From: Pedobacter rhizosphaerae
GTDB lineage: Bacteria; Bacteroidota; Bacteroidia; Sphingobacteriales; Sphingobacteriaceae
Assembly: GCF_900111155.1 (NCBI RefSeq)
Contig: NZ_FOGG01000007.1
Coordinates: 1 to 64,000, forward strand
Reading direction: 5' to 3'
DNA length: 64,000 nt
In this document: positions 26,888 through 35,588 of the stretch, one piece after another
Position numbering within the stretch: the stretch's first letter is position 1
Layout of the letters: every line of letters starts with the position of its first letter
The notes under the pieces: model-generated
What the model saw: the letters and a program-made list of their open reading frames with translations, nothing else
Databases searched by the model: none
What the model was told of the DNA's origin: nothing
Translations under genes and position numbers: made by a program

Positions 26888-27475
26888 TTAGGCTTTGGGG
26901 GCTTTCCCGTTCCTTAGAAAATTGAGGGTATTTCTGTGGATGCCCAGGAAGGAGGAGATATGTGTGGTGGATACAAAGGCGAAAAAGCCGGGGTATTCCT
27001 TGTTGAAAAGGGCTAAGCGTTCTTTGGCTGAAAGGGTTTTTAACTGCTGGTTGTGTTGGAATTGCCGCATGAGGTGCTGGTTGGAAAGTAGCTGATAGAT
27101 CAGGGTACACTCTTCAAAGATTTTGGCCAGATAGCGGAAGTGTTGCTCGCTAATGGCCAGCAGTTCACAGTCTTCCAGAGCCTGGAGGTAAAGTGATTTA
27201 CCGTCCGGTATGCCGAATTCCAGTGAGGGAGGGAGGAAGTGGCCTGAACGGAGAAATTCCAGGGTATGCTCCTGATGGGTTTCCGGATCGATCTGATAAA
27301 GCCTGAGGGTACCTCTTTCCAGGAATCCCAGGAAGAGCTCAGGAGGGATGGCCAGGGAGATTTTTTGTCTTTTTTTGAATCTTATCGCCTTTAGCGCGAT
27401 CTGCAGGTAACTTTCCAGGCCGATGGGAAGCTGGTGCAGGGATCCAAATCTGGTGATGTAGTTTTTGATGTTCAT
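26888..27475 (-). CDS. Crp/Fnr-family transcriptional regulator
   Basis: Protein of 195 residues. The N-terminal two thirds is a cyclic-nucleotide-binding-like beta barrel (LFLGFLERGTLRLYQID, then EFLRSGHFLPP and LQALEDCELLAIS). A long dimer helix around residues 112-150 leads to a C-terminal winged helix with SSFLGIHRNTLNFLRNG as recognition part. The cAMP-binding residues of true CRP are not evident, so another signal or none is likely. The gene is upstream of the MauE-like and DUF6520-like genes on the same strand. GCAACC motifs just before its own start suggest autoregulation. Confidence 0.85.
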   Translation of the reverse strand: MNIKNYITRFGSLHQLPIGLESYLQIALKAIRFKKRQKISLAIPPELFLGFLERGTLRLYQIDPETHQEHTLEFLRSGHFLPPSLEFGIPDGKSLYLQALEDCELLAISEQHFRYLAKIFEECTLIYQLLSNQHLMRQFQHNQQLKTLSAKERLALFNKEYPGFFAFVSTTHISSFLGIHRNTLNFLRNGKAPKA

Positions 27476-27518
27476 AAGATTTTTTTAGCAAAGAAATGGG
27501 GATAGGGGAAGCTGTCAA

Positions 27519-27547
27519 GTTGCTGGGCTAGCAACCCCGGGCAACCC
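27519..27547. promoter_or_regulatory. GGTTGC-type motif cluster before the Crp/Fnr gene
   Basis: GTTGC at 27519-27523 faces GCAACCC at 27531-27537, and a second GCAACCC follows at 27541-27547. The two direct copies are 10 bp apart, one helical turn. It lies 44-72 bp before the Crp/Fnr start codon. Confidence 0.5.
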
Positions 27548-27589
27548 ATAAATTTTAAGGGTTTAAGTATTAAAATCACTGAAATGAGC

Positions 27590-27597
27590 TATATTTG
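27590..27597 (+). promoter_or_regulatory. -7 promoter box TATATTTG
   Basis: Exact match to the Bacteroidetes -7 consensus TAnnTTTG, pointing towards the alpha-CTD-like gene. No good -33 TTG is seen at the expected distance. Confidence 0.4.
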
Positions 27598-27791
27598 GGC
27601 ATGAATTGAATTTGAATTACATATTGATATTGTAGCAGCAGCTATTTTACTGTTTCAGAAAACCGCAACATTCAGAACAATACAGGAAAAAATAGATGGT
27701 TGCCTACGCTATGCGTGGGTGCCTGTTTATCTTGTATTGTGGGCTCTTTGCGGTGCCTCTGAAGCGGATATCAGGTTACCGCGCTTTTTTT

Positions 27792-28028
27792 ATGGAAAAA
27801 AATCCCTCCGCAAATATTTACCTCATTAACCTTCCTATAGATGAATTGCCGCTTTCTGAAACTTTTAAGTTACGAAGCAGGCTAATGGATTTTTTTACCC
27901 TGCAGGATATCATTGCACAGGATCATGCTATGCTGTTTGAGCGGGAGGGGTATAATGAGAAATGGTATTTTGAGTTTGTGGATTTCCTTAAACGTAAGGA
28001 TATCCTTTTCCTGCTCAGTGGTAAGTGA
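27792..28028 (+). CDS. RNA polymerase alpha C-terminal-domain-like small protein
   Basis: Protein of 78 residues from the ATG at 27792. An open frame upstream to 27696 is less likely coding. The pattern LPIDELPLSETFKLRSRLMDFFTL, then LFEREGYNEKWYFEFVDFL resembles the helical domain at the end of RNA polymerase alpha subunits: a loop, the helix after LS, the T-L-x-D turn, and a final amphipathic helix. Stand-alone proteins of this type are common in Bacteroidetes mobile regions. It could bind DNA or a regulator, but its function is unknown. Convergent with the RteC-domain gene, 6 bp apart. Confidence 0.55.
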   Translation: MEKNPSANIYLINLPIDELPLSETFKLRSRLMDFFTLQDIIAQDHAMLFEREGYNEKWYFEFVDFLKRKDILFLLSGK

Positions 28029-28034
28029 TTTTCT

Positions 28035-29186
28035 TTAATATCTTTCTTTGGCTAGTGCCAGCATGGCGGCGAGTTTTTCCATCACTTTTTTGATGTCATT
28101 CCCGGAATGGGAATAGTAGGCGTTTTTGAAGCTTTTCTCTGAGATCTGGGTTCTATCTACTGTGCTATAGGTGCTGGTGATATACCGGCGGATGGATTTG
28201 GGGCTTTCGCCTATCACGATCCCAACTTCTACCTGCAGGTACATGAAGATAGCCAGTTGCCTGACGGTGAAGGTGACCTGGTAGGTTTTGGGCATCTGCC
28301 CGGTCAGGGTTAGGTCTCCTGCCATGACATCTACTGATTGGAGGTAGGCTATTTCTGCGTTGATGTACCTGAGCAGTGCGGTATCGATTTTGGAGAATGA
28401 GGTGCTGTAGGGAATGGAAATGACTTTAAATATTTGTTCCACTATTTTCTTGAGGTAATTCAGGATTCGGTACTGCTGGGCAAGGTGGTCACATTGTTCG
28501 ATTTCTCCAGTGATATAGCCACAACAAAAATGGTAAAAGCAAGGGTGATTGAGGTCTGCAGAGATCAGTAGTATGATGAGATCGAGAACGGAACTATCCG
28601 GGTTATAGGAGCTGAACTCTTGTTGCATGAGTTTGATTAGGGAATGAAGATAGGTGGTCTGCTGGTAATTGTGGTCTGAGGAGCTGTTGATGAGTTCCTG
28701 AGTGATGGTGGAAAACATCTCGGTCACTTCACCGCTGACTTTATTGTTTTTTAGGATGATCTGTAAATCGTTGAGCTGTTGTTTCAGCTGGTTGCTAAAT
28801 GTTCTCGCGCGGGTGACGGGTAACTTGCAGTCAAAGTCGAAGTAATGGGGGAATTGGTTTTCCAGGGCGATCAGGATATTATCAATGGTAGATTGGTAGC
28901 TGATCAGGATATCTTTACGCGTAGGGTCGATGGCGGGTTCGCTCGAAAGCGCTGTAAGTTCATTCTCCAGGTCATTGAGCAGAAAGATAAGTGACTTCTG
29001 GTGTTGGTTGAGGTATTGCTTGCCTTTTTCGGGTCCGGTTTCTACGAGGGCATTTTCAATTGACATCAGGATCCGGGCTTTTTCTGTTTCAGATTCTTCC
29101 AGGTGTTCTTTGATCTGTGATGGATCGGGGTCTTCATGGATAGCCAGATCAATTAATTGCTTGAGGTTGAGCAGTTCAAAAGTCAT
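28035..29186 (-). CDS. RteC-domain regulator of a conjugative element
   Basis: Protein of 383 residues, all-helical, with the C-terminal pattern of RteC proteins: LLRYINAEIAYLQ, then VTFTVRQLAIFMYLQVEVGIV and a final FKNAYYSHSGNDIKKVMEKL. In the Bacteroides element CTnDOT, RteC activates the excision genes. Similar proteins mark integrative conjugative elements across Bacteroidetes. Its upstream region has the direct repeat CCGTGGTGAA, a hairpin, and GGTTGC motifs. Divergent from a small excisionase-like HTH gene, a plausible target. The mob/tra genes start 22 kb away in this window. Confidence 0.75.
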   Translation of the reverse strand: MTFELLNLKQLIDLAIHEDPDPSQIKEHLEESETEKARILMSIENALVETGPEKGKQYLNQHQKSLIFLLNDLENELTALSSEPAIDPTRKDILISYQSTIDNILIALENQFPHYFDFDCKLPVTRARTFSNQLKQQLNDLQIILKNNKVSGEVTEMFSTITQELINSSSDHNYQQTTYLHSLIKLMQQEFSSYNPDSSVLDLIILLISADLNHPCFYHFCCGYITGEIEQCDHLAQQYRILNYLKKIVEQIFKVISIPYSTSFSKIDTALLRYINAEIAYLQSVDVMAGDLTLTGQMPKTYQVTFTVRQLAIFMYLQVEVGIVIGESPKSIRRYITSTYSTVDRTQISEKSFKNAYYSHSGNDIKKVMEKLAAMLALAKERY

Positions 29187-29244
29187 AAGCGCAGAGTCGT
29201 TTAGCTTCAGTAAGCTAATGATTTTGATGTTTACAATCGATTTA

Positions 29245-29275
29245 CCGTGGTGAAGCAGGCCTGAGCCGTGGTGAA
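29245..29275. promoter_or_regulatory. Direct repeats CCGTGGTGAA, 21 bp apart
   Basis: Identical 10-mers at 29245-29254 and 29266-29275. The 21-bp period equals two helical turns, so two protein protomers could bind the same DNA face, 59-89 bp before the RteC start codon. A candidate activator or autoregulatory site. Confidence 0.5.
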
Positions 29276-29344
29276 ACGCTTATTTAACTTGATGTTGTGT
29301 TGGGGCTTTGGGTGGGATGTTTCCGCTTGAGGTTATTTTAAGGC

Positions 29345-29375
29345 AGGTTGCTGGTCAGGGCAACCTATGGGCAAC
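29345..29375. promoter_or_regulatory. GGTTGC-type motif cluster before RteC and HTH genes
   Basis: AGGTTGC (29345-29351) and GCAACCT (29360-29366) form a perfect 7-bp inverted repeat with an 8-bp spacer. A further GCAAC follows at 29371-29375, 11 bp after the previous one. The arrangement resembles the cluster at 27519-27547. Confidence 0.5.
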
Positions 29376-29520
29376 TTGATGGCTGGGCGGGATAGCGTTT
29401 ATTTTTGCTTCGTCATCAACCGGTCTATAGTGGTGGGTAGATTCTGTCAGACAATCTGCTGTCTGAAGAAAACACCCCAAGATTTTTAGGCCAATATCAT
29501 TTACCTAAACTTTTGAACGT

Positions 29521-29796
29521 ATGAATAAAATCGATGCACTCCTTGACGTCCTTTATAAGATTTATTACCTCCACATGCATCACATGGGAGATTACAATGG
29601 TCAACAACTCCATCTTAAAGATGAGCAGATGACCAGACAGCAGGTCAAAGATTATTTAGGGATAAGTGAGACAACTTACAAAAGAAAGGTGAGGGAAGGG
29701 AAGTTGAGGCCTTTAAAGATGCCTGGAGGTGACCGGTTTTACAAGAGTCAATTGGAAGAGGAATATAGGGAGAGTATTAGAAGAGGAAGAATATAA
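29521..29796 (+). CDS. Excisionase-like helix-turn-helix protein
   Basis: Protein of 91 residues. The C-terminal half, MTRQQVKDYLGISETTYKRKVREGKLRPLKMPGGDRFY split over residues 38-77, is a MerR/excisionase-type winged HTH (HTH_17-like) with the final wing GGDRFY. The N-terminal 35 residues are a helix rich in His and Tyr. Proteins of this kind regulate excision or transcription in Bacteroidetes mobile elements. Divergent from the RteC gene, hence perhaps under its control. Confidence 0.75.
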   Translation: MNKIDALLDVLYKIYYLHMHHMGDYNGQQLHLKDEQMTRQQVKDYLGISETTYKRKVREGKLRPLKMPGGDRFYKSQLEEEYRESIRRGRI

Positions 29797-30102
29797 TGCA
29801 TTTCAAAAGGCTATTATTTTGTATTAGCTAAACTTGACTTTTTGGGTATTTCAATGGAACTGGGTCTTACCCAAGTTTGGTCTGCGTTTTACATCGGAAT
29901 CGCTGAAACAAAAGGGAAGGTGTCCTTCGCTGCTTAACTTGCATTAGCATTAAATTAAGCATTCCGCTCAAAGATAGCAAAATCATTCTCCCAATACGGC
30001 TTCAAGTACTTTAACCAACAATTCACTTCCACCAGAGCGAAATCATTCTAGCTGAAAACAAAATCGTAAGTTTAAAGGTTAGCCTCTATAAAATTAAAGC
30101 AT
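29797..30102. other. 306-bp region without a gene
   Basis: Contains a small TGGGT-CTT-ACCCA hairpin near 29860 and a 14-bp near-perfect direct repeat AGC(A/G)AAATCATTCT at 29976-29989 and 30036-30049, exactly 60 bp apart. No frame of interest. Confidence 0.4.
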
Positions 30103-30621
30103 TTGAATTCTTATATTCTCACCGCAAAACTAGATTTGGAAAGCCAGACGTTCTTTAATACCCAACGGAAAAAATACTTTCCCAAAGAACGCAATGTGCT
30201 CGATGCGCACCTGACCCTTTTCCATCAATTTCCGACTAATCTTACTGCCAAAGAAATGTTGCAACGAATTTCATCATCCCAGCAAATACCGTTAACTGCA
30301 GAAGTCCAAGCCCTGCGCAATATCGGTTATGGTGTCGCTTACCTGATCAACTCCCCAGCGTTAAGTTTGCTACGCAGTCAGCTAATGACCGCATTCGAAA
30401 ACGAGCTTATCCCACAAGACCGGCAAAAATTCCAACCGCATATCACCATCCAGAATAAAGTATCACCTCATCAAGCCAGAAATCTCCTTGATTCCCTGAA
30501 AACCAGCTTCAAACCTTTCAATATTATTATAACCGGGCTCGATTTGTGGCAATACCTTAATGGCCCATGGCAACATGCGCAATATTACCCTTTTCAATCA
30601 ACTAATTACTTACCCCTATAG
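30103..30621 (+). CDS. 2H phosphoesterase (2'-5' RNA ligase-like)
   Basis: Protein of 172 residues. The two signature H-x-T motifs are present: HLTLF with His36 and Thr38, and PHITIQ with His113 and Thr115, 77 residues apart. This is the size and spacing of the LigT/2H superfamily, which acts on 2'-5' or cyclic phosphodiester bonds in RNA or nucleotides. Translation seems to begin at TTG (30103); no in-frame ATG fits. It stands alone between a non-coding stretch and a convergent SusD gene, and shares the bidirectional terminator at 30723-30764. Its substrate is unknown. Confidence 0.8.
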   Translation: MNSYILTAKLDLESQTFFNTQRKKYFPKERNVLDAHLTLFHQFPTNLTAKEMLQRISSSQQIPLTAEVQALRNIGYGVAYLINSPALSLLRSQLMTAFENELIPQDRQKFQPHITIQNKVSPHQARNLLDSLKTSFKPFNIIITGLDLWQYLNGPWQHAQYYPFQSTNYLPL

Positions 30622-30722
30622 GTACAATTTTTCCCAGCATCCTTTTAAAGATAAAATAATGAAAGGGCAGAACCGCGATCCAGTGTAACCTCCCCGAAAT
30701 CCCTACCAGAAAATCAGGCTTG

Positions 30723-30764
30723 AAAATACAAGAGGGCAGTTTTTTAACCGCCCTCTTGTATTTT
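30723..30764. terminator. Bidirectional terminator between 2H gene and SusD
   Basis: Long stem of about 19 bp (AAAATACAAGAGGGCAGTT with AACCGCCCTCTTGTATTTT, one mismatch-like wobble) with a short T loop. A and T runs on both flanks allow use from either direction. It closes the MIOX-SusC-SusD unit on the minus strand. Confidence 0.85.
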
Positions 30765-30769
30765 ATGAT

Positions 30770-32443
30770 TTAATAGCCTGGATTCTGAATCAGGTAACCT
30801 GGTAGATTGGATGCACCATCGATTGCCGTTTGTGGAATCGGGAAAATCCTTTTGCGAACATCTGTATTTGACTTTTCAGTCCAGCTGCCCTCATATTTTC
30901 CAAAACGGATCATGTCTGTACGTCTGACCATTTCCCAATATAGCTCGAATCCCCGTTCCCGGAACAGCAGATCCAGGGAAATGCTCGTCAGGGGAGCGGC
31001 TGGTGTCGATGCTGTTCTTGCTGCCCTTACTAGGTTAACATCTGCCAGGGCAGTTGCATCACCTTTTCTAAGTTTGGCCTCCGCGCGCATCAGATAAATA
31101 TCGGCCAGGCGCAGAATGATAATGTCGTGCTCGCCAAAGTTTCTTCCACTTACGGAGGTTTTGCTAAACTCATATTTACTTACGCGATATCCGGTGTTGT
31201 AATTACTTCCAGCAACAGTATAATCCACATTTTCCGTAAAATTGACCTCTAAGGTTGGTCTGCTGCGCGTGTCGTAGAAAAGTTTATCCACCTGCATTTT
31301 CCCATCAGGGCATCGAAGAAACACTCCGTTTCTTCTAATTAATCCGTACTGTTGTCCACGAAGGATACCGCGGTTGATGTTGAAGCTTGCAGCATCAACA
31401 CAACCCGCTGCCGAGGGTAAATTCTGTTTGAAAAAACGTGGGTCGGCAGCGGCAGGATCCACCGGTGCATAGGCATTCACCCAGGTGCGGTAAAAATCAG
31501 AGGTTATCGCCGGTCCGTCCGTGCCATTGGCTCCTGTATAAGCAGGCAAAGGAAACTGGTCCCCGGAAATAGAGAAATAGGCCAAACGGTTATGTCCGTT
31601 CAGGTCTGCGCGCTGGTCTACAGCAAAGATAAGTTCTTTATTGGTGTGGTTGTTATCATTGAAAAGTGAGAAATAATCAGTAGCAAGATTATACTGCCCA
31701 GAACTGATAATCCTGTTACAGTAATCTATCACCGCATCCATATCTTCATTTTTGAAGGTAAATGTAGGTGCGTAAACATCTCTGTATACTGCTGCATTGA
31801 GGTGCAGGCGGGCAAGCAAGCCCCAAACAGTACCTTTAGTGATCCGCCCCGGACCTGTGGTATTGTCCACCAAGGGTTCAATTGCCAAGAGTTCCGATTT
31901 GATGTATGCTATAGCCGCCTCACCCCTCAAAATTTTCGAGGTTTCGCTGACATCCTCCTTTACAAACACCAATCCATAGAGATCAAGGGTAAGCATAGAA
32001 TAATAGGCTCGCATCCCTCTGGCTTCTGCCAAAAATAATTTTGCACTTGGATCTGGATTACTAGCCAGCGCGTTAATAGCGGTCACGCTTCTGGACAAGC
32101 CAATGAGGATATTGTTCCAGGTATTTCTTACGTTAACATCTGAGCTGATATTGGCATGCTGGTGAAGTTGTAGGTAAATCCCATTATCTCCCCAATCTGT
32201 TCCTCCCCGGAAAGGCAGGATGGCCTCGTCGGTTGATATCTCCTGCAAGGCGAAATAATTGGTATGTAGAAAGACATCCTCCAGCTTGGCATATACCGGG
32301 GCAATGATCCCTTCGGCCTGCTGCTTGATCGATAAACCGGCCACAGAAGATTCATCAAGTACCTTTTCATCTAGTTTTGTACAGCTATAGGTGACTGAAA
32401 TGCAGATAAGGGTCAGTAACACCATTGATATTTTCTTTGTCAT
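30770..32443 (-). CDS. SusD/RagB-type surface lipoprotein of the MIOX-linked locus
   Basis: Protein of 557 residues with a lipoprotein signal peptide (lipobox VTYSC at Cys21). SusD-type helical repeats (EARGMRAYYSMLTLDLYG, TKGTVWGLLARLHLNAAVY) and the usual C-terminal end (RERGFELYWEMVRRTDMIRFGKY, then IFPIPQTAI) are clear. It should form the lid of the SusC barrel encoded 12 bp upstream. The gene is last in a minus-strand unit headed by myo-inositol oxygenase, so an inositol-containing glycan or phosphate is a possible ligand, but this is only context. Confidence 0.92.
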   Translation of the reverse strand: MTKKISMVLLTLICISVTYSCTKLDEKVLDESSVAGLSIKQQAEGIIAPVYAKLEDVFLHTNYFALQEISTDEAILPFRGGTDWGDNGIYLQLHQHANISSDVNVRNTWNNILIGLSRSVTAINALASNPDPSAKLFLAEARGMRAYYSMLTLDLYGLVFVKEDVSETSKILRGEAAIAYIKSELLAIEPLVDNTTGPGRITKGTVWGLLARLHLNAAVYRDVYAPTFTFKNEDMDAVIDYCNRIISSGQYNLATDYFSLFNDNNHTNKELIFAVDQRADLNGHNRLAYFSISGDQFPLPAYTGANGTDGPAITSDFYRTWVNAYAPVDPAAADPRFFKQNLPSAAGCVDAASFNINRGILRGQQYGLIRRNGVFLRCPDGKMQVDKLFYDTRSRPTLEVNFTENVDYTVAGSNYNTGYRVSKYEFSKTSVSGRNFGEHDIIILRLADIYLMRAEAKLRKGDATALADVNLVRAARTASTPAAPLTSISLDLLFRERGFELYWEMVRRTDMIRFGKYEGSWTEKSNTDVRKRIFPIPQTAIDGASNLPGYLIQNPGY

Positions 32444-32455
32444 GACTGTAATATG

Positions 32456-35400
32456 TTAAAATGAGAAATTTAAACCAAAAATGATTGACCTTGCTTTTGG
32501 ATAACTGAAAAAGTCGATACCATAAGAGGACACACCGTTTATTGATCTGTCTATGTTCACCTCCGGATCATACCCGTTGTAATCGGTAATTACGAAAAGA
32601 TTCTGACCGGTAATGGAAAAACGTATGGTTGAAAACCATTTGTTGATACCCAGATCTCTAGTATTCAGACTGTAACCGATTGAGGCGTTGTTCAGCCTCA
32701 GAAAGGCTCCACTTTTGAGATACCTTGTCGATACCGGGGTGGCATTGTTGAGTGATTCCTCAGGACTTGCAAAGCCCTCTCTGGTCGAGTTGACATTTTT
32801 AGCCAGTCTAAGCTTGGAAAAGCTCACGTTTTGGGTATAGTCATAGGTTTTATTGCCTGAGACACCATTGAAATTAATACTGATGTCAAACCCTTTATAG
32901 TTTGCACCTGCATAAAAGCTGTAGATCTTATTGGGTAGGGCTGTGCCTGCTGAAATCCGGTCTTTATCGGTAATCAGTCCATCTCCATCCAGATCTCGGT
33001 AGGTGCTCATTCCGGCCGCATCAAAACCGGTAAATTCTTTTAGAAAGAAAGTTCCAATGGGCTCATTATTGATGTAGCCATTAATAGTGGATGAGGTGAT
33101 ACCGGCTCCGGATACCGAGCCTGCGGGAATAACAGAATAAGGTGAATTTTGAACTTTGTTTTTCAAGTAGGTAAAGTTAGCCCCAATGTTGTAGCCAAAC
33201 CCGCTCTCTGATTTATGTCTGTAATCGAGCTCCACTTCTAATCCTTTATTGGTAATGGTCATATCTTTTACGTTGGACCATACCTCCGCTGCTGGTTGAA
33301 CCGGATCTGCAGGGATGACCTGTAAGAGTATATTTTTGGATTGTTTATGAAAAGCGTCGATGGTACCTGTTAGGGTGCCTTTGAAAAGGCCAAAATCAAG
33401 ACCTATATCCGTTTGTTTAGAGGTTTCCCATTGGATATCCGGATTGGCTAGCCTGGAATAAGTGGTTCCTGCAGGATAAGATCCGGTAGGATACAAAGGG
33501 TAGCCTGCTGATCCCAATGAAGTAAATAAGGCCTGAGTGATTTTTGGGGGAATTTCCTGGTTTCCGGTTACACCAAAACCGGCCCTGAGTTTTAAATTGC
33601 TGAATATCGAATTCTTCATAAATTCTTCCTCGGAAATCTTCCAGCCCGCAGAGAAGGAAGGGAAATAACCATACTTGTTGTTGGCACCGAATTTGGAAGA
33701 TCCATCGGCACGGAAATTTGCGGTGATCAGATACCTGTCATTAAACTGATAGGTCACCCTGCCAAAAAAGGACTGTAACTCATTGATAAAGGCAAATCCT
33801 CCAGGCCTGTTATTAGCCAAGGTGAGGTCCTGTCCAACTCCAGGGTTATATATGGGATCGATGTCTCCGACTAGAAACCTGTTGATGCTGTAATTTCTCT
33901 GTTGGACATAAATTCTTTGATAAGAATGACCTGCTAGTGCAGAGAGATTATGACGGCCCTGTACCCAATTATAGGTGAGGTAATTTTCGATTAGCGTATT
34001 TTTGTTGATGTTGTAGAAACTCTCAAGTCTTCCTTCCCTGAATGGTACCGCATTGGGAAGGTTTTCAAGATCCCTTGTGGCAGTTGAATAATCCACACCG
34101 AGGTTTAACTTATAAACCAGGCCCTTGATGATTTTGACAGATGGAGAGATGCTCCCAATCACCCTGTTGGTGGTGGTGATTTCTTTGTCAAGTTCGAAAT
34201 AAAGGTAGGGGTTGGTAATGTTCTGGTAATAAATCGGATTGCCGTTAGCGTCCTTGGCCGGATAGGTGGGGTTATTAATCAAGGCATCAGCAAGTACACT
34301 GGTAAGGGGTGGTCGGGTTTGTTTGGTGTTAGCCGCATCAATGTTCATCTCAATGACTATCCGGTCCTCCCAGAATTTTTGTGTGGCATTGAACCTGCCA
34401 GAAAAACGGTCGAGGTCATTTTTTTTAATGATCCCTTGTTGTAGCTGTACCCCAGCGGAGGCAAAATAAGAGAGTTTGTCCGCGCCTCCACTTAAGCTGA
34501 GATTGTAGTTATCTGTTCGTGCTGTTCTAGTGGCTTCCTTTTGCCAGTCAGTATTTCCGCCTTTATCATCCAGCACCCCGCCTGCCTTGGGAACTTCAAT
34601 CCGAAATTCATCGGCAGTAAGAACGGGTAGGGCTCTGGCCAGAGTAGAATAACCGGTGCTGGCAGAGGCTGAAAGCGTAGATGCTCCCGATTTTCCCTTT
34701 TTGGTGGTGATGATAATTACCCCATTTGCTCCACGCGAACCATAAATGGCGGTAGCGGAGGCGTCTTTGAGTACATCGATAGATTCGATATCTTGTGGAT
34801 TGATAAAGCTTAGCGGATCGCCCATTCCCGTATTCGAATTATCCAGCGGCAAGCCGTCTATAACAAAAAGTGGGGTACTTCCCGATCGCACTCCACCAGG
34901 TCCACGAATACTGATGCCAGTAACCGAACCGGGCTCTCCACTGGCCGAAGTAACATTTACCCCTGAAACTTTTCCCTGAAGTAATTGCTGGGGAGAGGTG
35001 ATGATTCCTTTGTTAAACTCTTCACTTTTAAGCGATTTCACCGCTCCGGTAACATCCTTTTTATTCTGTGATCCATAGCCGATAACCACCACTTGGGAAA
35101 GGTCAGTAGCATTTGATTTCAAGGAAACATTGATGCGGGTACGGTTGCCCACTGGAATTTCCTGGGTAATATAACTGATGTATTTAAATACCAGTACCGC
35201 ATTATCATCTGGAACGGATATCGAGTAGTTACCATTTTCATCTGAGGTGGTACTTTTATTGCTCCCTTTAACTACAATTCCCGCACCGGGCAGGGGTTTT
35301 CCAGTCTGTTCGTCGACAATGGTACCAGTGACGGTTTTAGCCAGTGAGGCCCCCAGGGGAGCATGGTCTGCATAGGCTTTTTGCGGAGCATAAAAGCCAT

Positions 35401-35470
35401 AACAGAGTATCAGTACAGCACAAAATAATTTTAAATGATGCTGTAAACAACAGTAGTAATTTTTGCTCAT
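32456..35470 (-). CDS. SusC/RagA-type TonB-linked transporter of the MIOX-linked locus
   Basis: Protein of 1004 residues. After an N-terminal signal segment (to about residue 35) comes a carboxypeptidase-regulatory-like domain (VTGTIVDEQTGKPLPGAGI, about 46-130). The plug contains the SusC signature DIESIDVLKDASATAIYGSR and NGVIIITTKKG at about 228-258, and a large beta barrel ends in FSF. No STN domain. The minus-strand order is oxygenase, SusC, SusD. A perfect hairpin at 35523-35561 lies in its leader, 53 bp upstream of the start codon. Confidence 0.93.
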   Translation of the reverse strand: MSKNYYCCLQHHLKLFCAVLILCYGFYAPQKAYADHAPLGASLAKTVTGTIVDEQTGKPLPGAGIVVKGSNKSTTSDENGNYSISVPDDNAVLVFKYISYITQEIPVGNRTRINVSLKSNATDLSQVVVIGYGSQNKKDVTGAVKSLKSEEFNKGIITSPQQLLQGKVSGVNVTSASGEPGSVTGISIRGPGGVRSGSTPLFVIDGLPLDNSNTGMGDPLSFINPQDIESIDVLKDASATAIYGSRGANGVIIITTKKGKSGASTLSASASTGYSTLARALPVLTADEFRIEVPKAGGVLDDKGGNTDWQKEATRTARTDNYNLSLSGGADKLSYFASAGVQLQQGIIKKNDLDRFSGRFNATQKFWEDRIVIEMNIDAANTKQTRPPLTSVLADALINNPTYPAKDANGNPIYYQNITNPYLYFELDKEITTTNRVIGSISPSVKIIKGLVYKLNLGVDYSTATRDLENLPNAVPFREGRLESFYNINKNTLIENYLTYNWVQGRHNLSALAGHSYQRIYVQQRNYSINRFLVGDIDPIYNPGVGQDLTLANNRPGGFAFINELQSFFGRVTYQFNDRYLITANFRADGSSKFGANNKYGYFPSFSAGWKISEEEFMKNSIFSNLKLRAGFGVTGNQEIPPKITQALFTSLGSAGYPLYPTGSYPAGTTYSRLANPDIQWETSKQTDIGLDFGLFKGTLTGTIDAFHKQSKNILLQVIPADPVQPAAEVWSNVKDMTITNKGLEVELDYRHKSESGFGYNIGANFTYLKNKVQNSPYSVIPAGSVSGAGITSSTINGYINNEPIGTFFLKEFTGFDAAGMSTYRDLDGDGLITDKDRISAGTALPNKIYSFYAGANYKGFDISINFNGVSGNKTYDYTQNVSFSKLRLAKNVNSTREGFASPEESLNNATPVSTRYLKSGAFLRLNNASIGYSLNTRDLGINKWFSTIRFSITGQNLFVITDYNGYDPEVNIDRSINGVSSYGIDFFSYPKARSIIFGLNFSF

Positions 35471-35522
35471 AAGAAATTTGTTTAGTTTGGTTGGGTTTGA
35501 GAGAAATTAATTGCATACCATT

Positions 35523-35561
35523 TTCTATGCGGTTCAAATCTACCATTTGAACCGCATAGAA
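35523..35561 (-). promoter_or_regulatory. Perfect 17-bp hairpin between the MIOX and SusC genes
   Basis: TTCTATGCGGTTCAAAT (35523-35539) pairs without mismatch with ATTTGAACCGCATAGAA (35545-35561) around a 5-nt loop. On the minus strand no T run follows, so it is not a simple terminator. It could stabilise the SusC mRNA end, act as an RNase III-type processing site, or be a regulator target. Confidence 0.6.
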
Positions 35562-35588
35562 TTTTACTTCTAAATTGGTTAAAACTTT

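Larger units (their letters stand above)
27476..27791. other. Divergent region between Crp/Fnr and alpha-CTD-like genes
   Basis: Holds the GCAACC motif cluster at 27519-27547 and a -7-like box TATATTTG at 27590-27597. The frame upstream of 27792 could extend the plus-strand gene to 27696, but the added residues are not convincing. Confidence 0.45.
29187..29520. other. Divergent control region between RteC and HTH genes
   Basis: Contains the hairpin TTAGCTT-CAGT-AAGCTAA at 29201-29218, two CCGTGGTGAA copies (29245 and 29266), and a GGTTGC/GCAACC cluster at 29345-29375. No coding frame. Confidence 0.5.

Noticed and set aside
26778..27110. N-terminal extension of the MauE-like protein to 27110
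   Set aside because: It would overlap the Crp/Fnr gene in another frame and has a Pro/Gln-rich, antisense-like composition. The ATG at 26777 gives the normal MauE start.
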